DNA of 64,000 nucleotides, from positions 1 through 64,000 of the forward strand of contig NZ_PDYG01000006.1 in the NCBI RefSeq assembly GCF_002735305.1. Reading direction: 5' to 3'. How positions within the stretch are numbered: position 1 is the stretch's first letter; each line of letters opens with the position of its first letter. Below are positions 18,401 to 25,931 of this stretch, piece after piece. Both the position numbers and the translations under genes were made by a program. Source of the stretch: Agathobacter ruminis (GTDB lineage Bacteria; Bacillota; Clostridia; Lachnospirales; Lachnospiraceae). Under the pieces are notes generated by a model that searched no databases, was not told the origin of the DNA, and worked only from the letters and a program-made list of their open reading frames with translations.

Positions 18401-18970
18401 ATGAGCGGCTTTGAACTGAATGATGCCTGCAAACTGGCTCTTTTAAAGCGATTATCCGAGCTTCCGACTATTTCGGAAGAACAGTTTGCCATCGAAGATG
18501 CTTTGCTTTCGGAATTCACGAATAAGAATATGAATTTTGCCTTTTATAAAAAGCTGGATAAGCGTCTGGTGGCAAAATATCATTTCTATGATAAGGTATT
18601 TCTGGAATATCGTGCGAATCCGCTCAGTCATGTCGTGCTGCACTACAGCATGAACGAGGCGGATGACTCCTTTGTGGCAGAGGATATGGTGGATGTATAT
18701 GACGGCATATTCGTCAAGAGCTTTGTCATGTTTTTCGGAGAACGTATCCGCTATTATATTTCGGAAGAAAAATCTGCTGTGGTAGAAGTATCGGAAAGCT
18801 GTGAAATCTTAAATAACGATGTTTATTCGGATGGAGAAGAGAGTCGGTATAATCTGCTCAACCAGATGATGATTTCGCAGACATTGCAGGAAGACGCGGC
18901 ATTGTTGAAGACCATGAACCGGTATTTCGGATATGAAGAAGTCAGCAAAGAGGCATTCCATATTTTGTAG
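15422..18970 (+). CDS. Giant beta/alpha-solenoid protein (DUF5717-like), function unknown
   Basis: Soluble protein of 1182 aa with no signal peptide or membrane segment. Residues about 1-290 look all-beta, with two or more Ig-like units (SLTVIEGEDYSGSFSLTS, VRIRYQLHSKGLIDQEVLKGEFVIVS, and a second set ending EIPVTVLGTL). From about residue 300 on it is almost entirely helical, with TPR/HEAT-like pairs of helices (for example LHALEPDEPMYLLMKAQALLI). The C-terminal 150 residues again contain beta strands. I recall this architecture as DUF5717 of Lachnospiraceae. First of four genes on one strand, with an Hsp70-like gene 12 bp downstream. Start ATG 15422; GGAG lies 12 nt upstream, a rather long spacing. 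Function unknown; a scaffold or chaperone-like role is speculation. Confidence 0.7.
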   Translation: MRNRMKQLARGKFEYDVPVIQFSDESLSLTVIEGEDYSGSFSLTSQNGMKIRGVCYSTNERMECLTPQFDGEEVRIRYQLHSKGLIDQEVLKGEFVIVSNRFEYSLPFVVTIFKNYMDSTNGFIKNLYDFSCLAKEHWDEAYQLFYHKGFQNIIKPNEVKESMIYRGMMGAKPSNRNMEEFLVGIGKKQRVLFSCDRSDFTFSDLEDSQKDSISIQKDGWGFIEITLSSDSEFIDIPKKKIQTDDFIGSSCQVDFFVRKEALHAGNNYGRIRLKSTYQEIEIPVTVLGTLSSDEMEARKRRHDIKESQIGLLELYQAYRLKRLVTGSWSNETVTILDHLHALEPDEPMYLLMKAQALLINRQRQECEWILEDFKRDWTDRESPIWAYYLYIQTLLEREPVYVDKMTAEIKLIFRENPNSMLVFWILTFLDESYYNNSSLKLKAIEYWVNRGCTSPYLYLEAYYLIWQDPYLLTKLDLFELRLLRWAVRHKAMNKDIAAQIFQILAYTKEFSNTYYELMCAAYQADPKPEYVGTIVSYLIRTEQFDETYHEWYAKGIELELRVTGLYEAYLTSMEERNISSLPKMIRMYFRYESNLPYRKLAVLYNNIIAAKESDKETYDQYRRTMGRFAMEQVEAEHMDDNLAVLYEDMLDLGLVNEEIAHSLAHIVFTNKLIVFENHLVRAIIYQRELKDPQIVPIQNNVAYFQLFSKDYVILFEDESGHRYAGSVSYRLQPLMNARNYLEKSMLLAPDEPSYVIYRFQGKRNYLTFQPEDKQFFRRILFAEDFSREFMSEMVPEIIRYLSVAEYDSVMKEFLDTVDIHDYDATARKYLMEQFVENHLYERAVEAVEEFGINQVGKSYKVSLCNRLILENQYEEDDHITRFCTRVFYDGKYTDLILNYLCKYYTGPSNFMIKLWKASRSYDIDTFDLEEKILTQLMYSGKLDYTTFDIFAHYYDCGGRELIVMAYITYMSHEYFVASKELTSDVFGLLEGRYMSGFELNDACKLALLKRLSELPTISEEQFAIEDALLSEFTNKNMNFAFYKKLDKRLVAKYHFYDKVFLEYRANPLSHVVLHYSMNEADDSFVAEDMVDVYDGIFVKSFVMFFGERIRYYISEEKSAVVEVSESCEILNNDVYSDGEESRYNLLNQMMISQTLQEDAALLKTMNRYFGYEEVSKEAFHIL

Positions 18971-18982
18971 AAGAGGCTATTT

Positions 18983-20203
18983 ATGTCAGAGAATGAACCA
19001 ATTTATTTAGGCATTGATTTGAATGACAAATCAGCAATGGTAAGTTATTACAAACCGAATATGGATGAGCCGGAGACGGTCAGCACTGTGGCAGGAAGCG
19101 AGGTATATAGTATTCCGACCATTTTGGCCAAGCGCAAGAATCTCAGCATGTGGTATTACGGAGATGAGGCGGTCAAAATGGCCAAGAGTTCTGACCTTGT
19201 CTGTGTGGATGCGCTGCTTCGCCGGGCTCTTGTCGGAGAAATGATTCATATTGATGATGAAGTCTATGATGCAAAAGAACTGCTTGCGCTGTTTATCAAA
19301 AAGTTGATTCAGCTGACGCAACGACTTGGGGCCATGCAGGGATTTGACAAACTGGTTCTGTGTGTGGAGCGCCTTTCGCGTGACAATATGGATTTGTTTT
19401 GGAATATTGCCGGCAAATTGGGACTGACCAGGGAACAGTTTCAGGTAATCGATCATCGGGAGAGTTTTTATTATTACACATTTCATCAGGATGAACGGCT
19501 GTGGGCCAGAGATGTTTATCTGTTCTGTTATGAACGCGATTTGCTTTATTCCTATTATCTGAAGCGCGACATGCGCACCAAACCTCAGGTAATTACAATC
19601 CTTGAGAGTCAGAAGAAAACACTTGGCGGAGACCGTGATCTGGAATTTTTGCGGATTTTAAACAAGTCTTTTGAAAATCAGATTGTTTCATCGGTTTATC
19701 TGGTCGGAGACGGTTTTGAAGGAGACTGGATGAAGCAGTCTTTGAATTTCCTGTGTCGTGGTCGCCGTGCTTTTATGGGCAATAATCTGTTCTCAAAAGG
19801 CGCATGCTATGCGGCGGCAACCGGAGACTGGCCATACATTTATATGGGCGAAAACGAGATGAAATTTAATGTTTCTCTCAAAATGAAAAATCGTGGTAAT
19901 ATGGAATTCTACAATTTGATCAGTGCCGGAAAAAACTGGTTTGAAATGGAAGGCGAGTGTGAAGTCATTCTTTCCGGGTCACATGAGATTGACTTCTGGA
20001 AACAGCTGCCGAGATCGCGCGAGGCGAGCATCGAGACACTCGAACTGACCGATTTGCCAATGAGACCGGACAAGACGACACGGCTTCGCATCAAAGCAAA
20101 GCCAATTTCAGTAGACAAAGTTGAAATCGAGATGAGAGATCTCGGCTTTGGGGAAATATTCCGCAGTACGGACAAGACATGGAAATATACGATGACCATG
20201 TAA
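18983..20203 (+). CDS. Degenerate Hsp70/actin-fold protein (DUF5716-like)
   Basis: Protein of 406 aa with an actin/Hsp70 nucleotide-binding fold. Residues 8-22 (LGIDLNDKSAMVSYY) match the phosphate-1 loop, although the usual GTT is changed. VYLVGDGFEGDWMKQSL near residue 235 fits the adenosine motif. The phosphate-2 motif (DLGGGT in Hsp70) appears as an unrelated hydrophobic segment (VYLFCYERDLLYSYYL), so ATP hydrolysis may be lost. Residues about 295-406 form a beta-rich domain recalling the Hsp70 substrate-binding beta sandwich. No DnaJ or GrpE gene is near. It sits between the giant solenoid protein (12 bp) and a TPR protein (9 bp), so the products are likely to act together. Confidence 0.65.
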   Translation: MSENEPIYLGIDLNDKSAMVSYYKPNMDEPETVSTVAGSEVYSIPTILAKRKNLSMWYYGDEAVKMAKSSDLVCVDALLRRALVGEMIHIDDEVYDAKELLALFIKKLIQLTQRLGAMQGFDKLVLCVERLSRDNMDLFWNIAGKLGLTREQFQVIDHRESFYYYTFHQDERLWARDVYLFCYERDLLYSYYLKRDMRTKPQVITILESQKKTLGGDRDLEFLRILNKSFENQIVSSVYLVGDGFEGDWMKQSLNFLCRGRRAFMGNNLFSKGACYAAATGDWPYIYMGENEMKFNVSLKMKNRGNMEFYNLISAGKNWFEMEGECEVILSGSHEIDFWKQLPRSREASIETLELTDLPMRPDKTTRLRIKAKPISVDKVEIEMRDLGFGEIFRSTDKTWKYTMTM

Positions 20204-20212
20204 GGAGCATTC

Positions 20213-21052
20213 ATGGGTGAATTATTATTATGTAATGAGCAAATAGCGGCAATGCCGTATTATATAGACGGGTTGTCCATCAATATTTACTCAATTGAAG
20301 AATTGAATTATTATATCGCAAATAATGTTTATCTACTGGACTCCGATTTTATGAGTGAGGAATTGTGCGCATGGCTGGAACGAGAGCTCGGATTGCGCAC
20401 CATGGCTGAAAAATTGCGTGATATTATGCGTGACAATGGTAGGCTGTCCTCATTTGTGGAATACATTCTCAAAGAATCCTATTATTTTACTCCGGCGCAG
20501 GCTGCGGATATTCTTGCCGTTCTCTGTCAGATGGAGGAAAAGAGTGATTTTGAAATTGACAAGATGCGTGCCGACCGTTTAATGGAAAAGGAAAAATACC
20601 TGTGCAGCATCTATGCCTATAAGCATTTGCTGACTTCGACGGATGCGCAGCTTGCAGATCCGGTCGTGGTTGGAAATATCTATCACAATCTCGGGACTGC
20701 CTATGCGAGACTGTATATGTTCCGGGAAGCGATTGATTATTACAAGACTGCTTATGACAAGAATCAGGATCCGGAGACATTAAAAGAATGGTTGTTTGCT
20801 TATCGATGTCTGAAGGATGATGATGCTTTTATGAAGACGGCTTTGGAGCATGGTCTCGATGATATGCAGATTACCGAAATCAAAAACGAGCTTTCGATGT
20901 ACAGCAGAAATCAGGATATTAAAGATTTCGAAGAACAATTGGCAAAATATGCGGATGAAATCAATACCGGCGACCGTGTGCGGTTTGCAAAAGAATCAGA
21001 GCGTTTGCTTGCCGGATGGAAAGATGAATACCGAAGGATTTGCAGAGTATAA
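20213..21052 (+). CDS. TPR-containing protein of unknown function
   Basis: Soluble helical protein of 279 aa with no signal peptide. The N-terminal part (about 1-115) is a separate helical domain. At least one clear TPR lies near residues 155-190 (NIYHNLGTAYARLYMFREAIDYYKTAYD), with weaker flanking repeats. AAGGAG at 20202-20207 overlaps the previous stop and precedes ATG 20213. TPRs mediate protein-protein contacts, so an adaptor within the four-gene cluster is a reasonable guess; nothing in the sequence shows the partner. Confidence 0.65.
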   Translation: MGELLLCNEQIAAMPYYIDGLSINIYSIEELNYYIANNVYLLDSDFMSEELCAWLERELGLRTMAEKLRDIMRDNGRLSSFVEYILKESYYFTPAQAADILAVLCQMEEKSDFEIDKMRADRLMEKEKYLCSIYAYKHLLTSTDAQLADPVVVGNIYHNLGTAYARLYMFREAIDYYKTAYDKNQDPETLKEWLFAYRCLKDDDAFMKTALEHGLDDMQITEIKNELSMYSRNQDIKDFEEQLAKYADEINTGDRVRFAKESERLLAGWKDEYRRICRV

Positions 21053-21054
21053 AA

Positions 21055-22212
21055 ATGGCATTTTTTTTAAAGAAATTATTTCAAAGGCATAAAACAAAAA
21101 AAGAGACACAGGATTTGTCATATGAACTGTCGCAGTCCAAAGAAAAGAAACATGTTTCGGTAGAATTGTGCGAGCAGATGATTGATATGTCGCGGGAAAT
21201 CGAAAATATCCGCGACGAATACCGCATTGTGTCCGCATATTTGAATGATATGCAGATTATTGAGGATTTGTTGCCGGAACAGAGATCTAAGCTTGCGGAT
21301 ACAGCGACACAGATTTCAAATCTGAATCATGTGCGGGATGAACTGCTCGAGACACGAAACCGTATCTCGGACAGTCAATTTGCGCAATTCCAGGAAAATG
21401 AACAGGAACTGGTACGGGCGATTAAACGTCTCGAATCCAACGAAACCTATCTGGCGGCAATCGAACGGGACCTGCATGTGCTCGAAGGCGAAAAACTCTC
21501 TTTGAATATCGATAAAAAAAGTGCAAAGAAGGAATTGAAACAGCTCAAACGGATTTCAGTCTGGCTGCTCGTTCTGTTTGCAACCTTGCTGGGAATTTAT
21601 GTCACTCTGACGCTTGCCTTTCAACTGGATGTGGCATTGCCGATGTTTATCGGCATGTTTTTGGTCGCTTTGGTCGGCAGTGTCTGCATGGTGCGCCAAC
21701 AGGAATGTCAGAAAGATATTCAGCAATGTGATATCAATCTCAATCATACGATTTCGCTTGAAAACCGCGTAAAAATCAAATATGTCAATATCAAAAACGC
21801 GGTTGATTATGCATGCGAAAAATATCATGTTCAAAATTCGCGGGAATTGTTGTATTATTATGAACAGTATCTCGAGGCGGTAAAAGAACGCAAAAAATTC
21901 CGCGAAGCGAATGATGATTTGAATTATTACAATGAAAAACTGATTCGTCAGTTGCAGGAATTACAATTGTATGATTCCCGCGTTTGGATCAATTATCCGC
22001 ATGCCATCTGTGATAAAAAAGAGATGGTGGAATTAAAACATAATTTGATTGTCCGCAGACAAAAGCTGAGAAATCGGTTAGAATATAATACAGACGCCCT
22101 CCATCAGATGAAAGAGAAGGCGCTCGTCTATCTGGACGATGAAGGAGAGAACCGGACACAGATTGAATCGATTATACGACGCCTGGATTCTTTGAATCAG
22201 GGCGCTATATAA
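21055..22212 (+). CDS. Coiled-coil membrane protein of unknown function
   Basis: Protein of 385 aa. An N-terminal basic, amphipathic stretch is followed by a long heptad-rich coiled coil (to about residue 165), then two adjacent TM segments (about 168-188 and 193-213), then a second coiled coil to the C-terminus. Both coiled coils should be on the same, probably cytoplasmic, side. I chose ATG 21055, 2 nt after the TPR gene stop; an in-frame TTG at 21040 lies inside the upstream gene. It may tether the cluster's soluble proteins to the membrane; that is inference. Confidence 0.65.
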   Translation: MAFFLKKLFQRHKTKKETQDLSYELSQSKEKKHVSVELCEQMIDMSREIENIRDEYRIVSAYLNDMQIIEDLLPEQRSKLADTATQISNLNHVRDELLETRNRISDSQFAQFQENEQELVRAIKRLESNETYLAAIERDLHVLEGEKLSLNIDKKSAKKELKQLKRISVWLLVLFATLLGIYVTLTLAFQLDVALPMFIGMFLVALVGSVCMVRQQECQKDIQQCDINLNHTISLENRVKIKYVNIKNAVDYACEKYHVQNSRELLYYYEQYLEAVKERKKFREANDDLNYYNEKLIRQLQELQLYDSRVWINYPHAICDKKEMVELKHNLIVRRQKLRNRLEYNTDALHQMKEKALVYLDDEGENRTQIESIIRRLDSLNQGAI

Positions 22213-22232
22213 ATATATAGAGGAGACTTAAT

Positions 22233-23687
22233 ATGAGTAATAAGGTTAGAACAAGATTTGCTCCCAGTCCTACAGGGAGAATGCATGTAGGAAATTTAAG
22301 AACTGCATTGTATGCATTTTTGATTGCAAAGCATGAAGGCGGAGATTTCATTCTTAGAATTGAAGATACGGATCAGGAACGTTATGTGGAAGGCGCGGTA
22401 GAAATCATTTATCGCACCATGCAAAAAACAGGACTGGTTCATGATGAGGGACCGGACAAAGACAAGGGCTGTGGACCATATGTACAGTCTGAGAGACAGG
22501 CCGCAGGTATTTATCTCAAATATGCCAAGCAACTGGTAGAAAAAGGTGAGGCATATTATTGTTTCTGCGACAAAGAGCGTCTGGAAGGATTGAAGCAGAC
22601 TGTGGCAGGCAAAGAGATTTCGATTTATGACAAGCACTGTCTGCATCTTTCCAAGGAAGAAGTAGAAGCGAATCTGGCTGCGGGAAAACCATATGTCATT
22701 CGTCAGAACAACCCGACAGAAGGAACCACTACTTTCGAAGATGAAATCTATGGCGATATAACCGTTGACAATGCGGAGCTGGACGATATGATTCTGATCA
22801 AATCAGACGGTTATCCGACTTACAATTTCGCCAATGTTGTAGATGATCATTTGATGGGCATTACCCATGTTGTGCGTGGTAATGAATATTTATCTTCATC
22901 TCCGAAATACAACCGTTTATACGAGGCGTTTGGATGGGATGTGCCGGTATATATCCATTGTCCGCTGATTACAGACGAGAATCATCAAAAGCTTTCAAAG
23001 AGAAGTGGTCATTCCTCATTTGAAGATTTGCTGGATCAGGGATTTATCACAGAGGCCGTTGTCAATTTTGTGGCATTACTCGGCTGGTCTCCGGAAGACA
23101 ATCAGGAGATTATGAGTCTTGAAGAGCTGATTCGTAAATTTGATTATCATCATATGTCAAAGAGCCCTGCTGTATTTGATTTCACCAAATTAAAATGGAT
23201 GAACGGAGAATACTTAAAGGCAATGGACTTTGATCGCTTTTATGAGATGGCAGAGCCATATATCAAGGAAGTAATCACAAAGGACTATGACTTAAAGAAG
23301 ATTGCGGCTATGGTAAAGACCCGTATCGAAATCTTCCCTGACATCAAAGAGCATATCGATTTCTTTGAGCAGGTTCCTGAATATGATACAGAAATGTATG
23401 TACATAAAAAGATGAAAACAACAAAGGAATCTTCTCTGGAAGTATTACAGGCCGTATTGCCGTTGCTTGAGAAACAGGAAGATTATTCCAATGATGCTCT
23501 TTATGCAATGCTTTGCGAATATGTGCAGTCTGCAGGTGTTAAGAATGGTTATGTTATGTGGCCGATTCGTACTGCTGTATCCGGAAAGCAGATGACTCCG
23601 GGTGGTGCAACCGAATTGATGGAAGTGCTTGGAAAAGACGAAACTGTTGCACGTATCAAAGCAGCTATCGAATTACTTTCTAAATAA
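22233..23687 (+). CDS. gltX: Glutamyl-tRNA synthetase
   Basis: Class I aminoacyl-tRNA synthetase that charges tRNA-Glu, 484 aa. The N-terminal catalytic domain begins [14 protein letters not shown] (HIGH-type motif at 18-21). The KMSKS-type motif is KLSKR near residue 254. Cys residues in the CFC...HC region are in the place of the GluRS zinc site. The C-terminal anticodon-binding domain is complete, ending in [19 protein letters not shown] lies before ATG 22233, 20 bp after the coiled-coil gene, so it may be cotranscribed with the unknown cluster. Whether it is discriminating cannot be told from the sequence alone. Confidence 0.97.
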   Translation: MSNKVRTRFAPSPTGRMHVGNLRTALYAFLIAKHEGGDFILRIEDTDQERYVEGAVEIIYRTMQKTGLVHDEGPDKDKGCGPYVQSERQAAGIYLKYAKQLVEKGEAYYCFCDKERLEGLKQTVAGKEISIYDKHCLHLSKEEVEANLAAGKPYVIRQNNPTEGTTTFEDEIYGDITVDNAELDDMILIKSDGYPTYNFANVVDDHLMGITHVVRGNEYLSSSPKYNRLYEAFGWDVPVYIHCPLITDENHQKLSKRSGHSSFEDLLDQGFITEAVVNFVALLGWSPEDNQEIMSLEELIRKFDYHHMSKSPAVFDFTKLKWMNGEYLKAMDFDRFYEMAEPYIKEVITKDYDLKKIAAMVKTRIEIFPDIKEHIDFFEQVPEYDTEMYVHKKMKTTKESSLEVLQAVLPLLEKQEDYSNDALYAMLCEYVQSAGVKNGYVMWPIRTAVSGKQMTPGGATELMEVLGKDETVARIKAAIELLSK

Positions 23688-23708
23688 GACTGTTTCTGAG
23701 GTTTTTTC

Positions 23709-25535
23709 ATGAATTTTAATGAATCTCAAAAGAGGGCCATCGCTGTATGTGATGGCCCTGCTATGGTTTTGGCCGGAGCAGGCTCCGGCAAGACAACCGT
23801 GATTACGCATCGTATCCGTTCCCTGATTGAACAACATCATGTAGATCCTTCTGCAATTCTTGTAATTACATTTACAAAAGCGGCAGCGACGGAGATGAAA
23901 GAACGATTCCTGCAACTAATCGGTCAGGAAAAGACGAAGGTGACATTTGGAACATTCCATGCCATCTTTTTTATGATACTGAAAATTGCTTATCATTTTG
24001 ATGCGGACAATATCATTCGCGAAAATGTGAAATATAATTTGATGCGGGAGCTTGTGCACCGATATCATTTGGATGCGCGGGATGAAAATGAATTATGTGC
24101 CAATCTGATTTCTGAAATATCGCTGGTAAAAAATACGAGAATTGATATTCGATATTTTTATTCGAAATCATGCGGAGAATCGGTTTTTCGAGATATTTTT
24201 CGGGATTATCATCAGTATTTGCAAAACAATCGGCTGATTGATTTTGACGATATGCTGACTTATACATATGATTTGTTTGAACAGCGAAAAGACATTCTGG
24301 CTTTGTGGCAGCAAAAATATCAATATATTTTGATTGATGAGTTTCAGGATATCAATCAGATTCAGTTTGATATTATTAAAATGATGGCACAGCCGCAAAA
24401 CAATCTGTTTGTTGTGGGCGATGACGATCAGTCCATCTATCGTTTTCGAGGTTCAAAGCCGGAGATTATGTTACGGTTTCCGGAAACCTATCCGGATACG
24501 GTGCAGATTTTGCTTGATACCAATTATCGATGTGACAAACAGATTACGGATCGAGCCATGAAACTGATCTCGCATAACAAAGTCAGGTTTGATAAAGCGG
24601 TCCATTCGTCACGGCCTGCTCATCCGGATGCTTTTCGGATACACTATTTTGATTCACAGGAGAAACAAAACCAATCCATCACGGACTGGATGCGTGAAGC
24701 GATGGAAAAGAACGAATCCTTAGACGATTATGCGATTTTGTTTCGGACCAATACCGGTCCACGCTTATTGATGGAACAGTTTTTGAATCATAATATCGAA
24801 TTTCGCGTGCGCGATCAGATCCCGAATCTGTATGACCACTGGGCTGTGAAAGATATCAGAACCTATATTCGTATGGCTGCGGGCAGTCGGGAACGGGCCG
24901 ATTTTTATCAGGTGATGAACAAACCGCTTCGCTATCTGAGCCGTGATTCTTTGCGGGAATCGCAGGTGGCTTTTGATGTATGGGAAGCGTATTATCGCGA
25001 TAAGCCCTGGATGCAGGAACGCATCTATAAGCTCCGTCAGGATTTGAATCTGATTGCAAAAATGAATCCGTATGCGGCAATCAATTATATTCGAAAAGGG
25101 ATTGGATATGATGAGTATCTGATTGAATTTGCGCAGGAACATGATATCACAAAGGAAGAATTGCTGGCTGTGTTGGATGAGTTCCAAAGTGTGGCGAAAG
25201 GATATCAGACATTTGAACAACTGAATAATCATATTGTCGCTGCGCAGGAAGCGCTCTATGAGATGAACCGTGGCAGTAAGAAAGTGAATGCGGTTACTTT
25301 CTCGACGCTTCACAGTGCCAAGGGCCTTGAATTTAAACATGTGATACTGATTGATGTGAATGAGGGCGTGATGCCATACAAAAAAGCGCTCTTAGACGAA
25401 GAAATCGAAGAAGAGCGCCGTTTGTTTTATGTGGGAATGACCAGAGCGATGGATTCACTGCATATCTGCAGTGTGAAGTCCACACACTCGGATTTGATGG
25501 TATCCCGTTTTGTGGAAGAAATTATTCATCCATAG
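23709..25535 (+). CDS. UvrD/PcrA-type superfamily 1 DNA helicase
   Basis: 3'-5' SF1A helicase of 608 aa. Motifs in order: Q-motif LNESQKRAI-like NFNESQKRAIAV, Walker A AGAGSGKTT (near residue 22), VITFTKAAATEM (Ia), IDEFQDIN (II), VVGDDDQSIYRFRGS (III), LDTNYRC (IV), TLHSAKGLEFKHVILI (V) and RRLFYVGMTRA (VI). It is about 100 residues shorter than PcrA and lacks the C-terminal polymerase-interacting tail, so it is a UvrD-like paralogue rather than PcrA itself. Start ATG 23709; the ribosome binding site is weak (GAGG). The 3' end overlaps the convergent DUF1292 gene by 14 nt. Confidence 0.92.
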   Translation: MNFNESQKRAIAVCDGPAMVLAGAGSGKTTVITHRIRSLIEQHHVDPSAILVITFTKAAATEMKERFLQLIGQEKTKVTFGTFHAIFFMILKIAYHFDADNIIRENVKYNLMRELVHRYHLDARDENELCANLISEISLVKNTRIDIRYFYSKSCGESVFRDIFRDYHQYLQNNRLIDFDDMLTYTYDLFEQRKDILALWQQKYQYILIDEFQDINQIQFDIIKMMAQPQNNLFVVGDDDQSIYRFRGSKPEIMLRFPETYPDTVQILLDTNYRCDKQITDRAMKLISHNKVRFDKAVHSSRPAHPDAFRIHYFDSQEKQNQSITDWMREAMEKNESLDDYAILFRTNTGPRLLMEQFLNHNIEFRVRDQIPNLYDHWAVKDIRTYIRMAAGSRERADFYQVMNKPLRYLSRDSLRESQVAFDVWEAYYRDKPWMQERIYKLRQDLNLIAKMNPYAAINYIRKGIGYDEYLIEFAQEHDITKEELLAVLDEFQSVAKGYQTFEQLNNHIVAAQEALYEMNRGSKKVNAVTFSTLHSAKGLEFKHVILIDVNEGVMPYKKALLDEEIEEERRLFYVGMTRAMDSLHICSVKSTHSDLMVSRFVEEIIHP

Positions 25536-25845
25536 AATCGTAATATGCTTCATCTAAAAGTTCGTCGAAGCGATCGGCTGCTGCCTCATATTCGTCAGCA
25601 TCAGCAATATATTCGACACTTGGAATTCCTTTTTCGTCTTCTGCATAGCGATAAAGATAAACATCTCCATCCGGGTTTTCTTTTCCGTCTGCATCGAGCG
25701 GAAGCAGAGCAATATACTCTTTACCGGCAGCTTCGAAGATGGTTAAAATCTTACATTCAACTTTGGAACCGTCATCCAAATCGAGTGAAACACGAATGTT
25801 GTCGATTTCGCTTTCGGTTACCGGTGTGATTTTTTCTTCTGCCAT
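25522..25845 (-). CDS. DUF1292 family protein
   Basis: Small acidic soluble protein of 107 aa. The core (KVECKILTIFEAAGKEYIALLPL, then VYLYRYAED) matches DUF1292/YrzB-like proteins of Firmicutes, whose role is not established. The C-terminus is very acidic (DEYEAAADRFDELLDEAYYDSMDE region). I chose the internal start at 25845 because AAGGAGA lies just before it on the minus strand; the longer frame starting at 25887 lacks a site. Its last 14 nt overlap the 3' end of the helicase gene tail to tail. Confidence 0.82.
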   Translation of the reverse strand: MAEEKITPVTESEIDNIRVSLDLDDGSKVECKILTIFEAAGKEYIALLPLDADGKENPDGDVYLYRYAEDEKGIPSVEYIADADEYEAAADRFDELLDEAYYDSMDE

Positions 25846-25931
25846 ATCAGTCTCCTTTTTGAAATGTTTTTCTTTCATTATATACAAAATGGGACAAAAT
25901 GGGTATAATTTTTAATTGGACGGTGAAAATA

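Noticed and set aside
25899-25931. Upstream start for the GH13-like gene
   Set aside because: This extension contains the TATAAT-like element at 25904-25909 and lacks a ribosome binding site.
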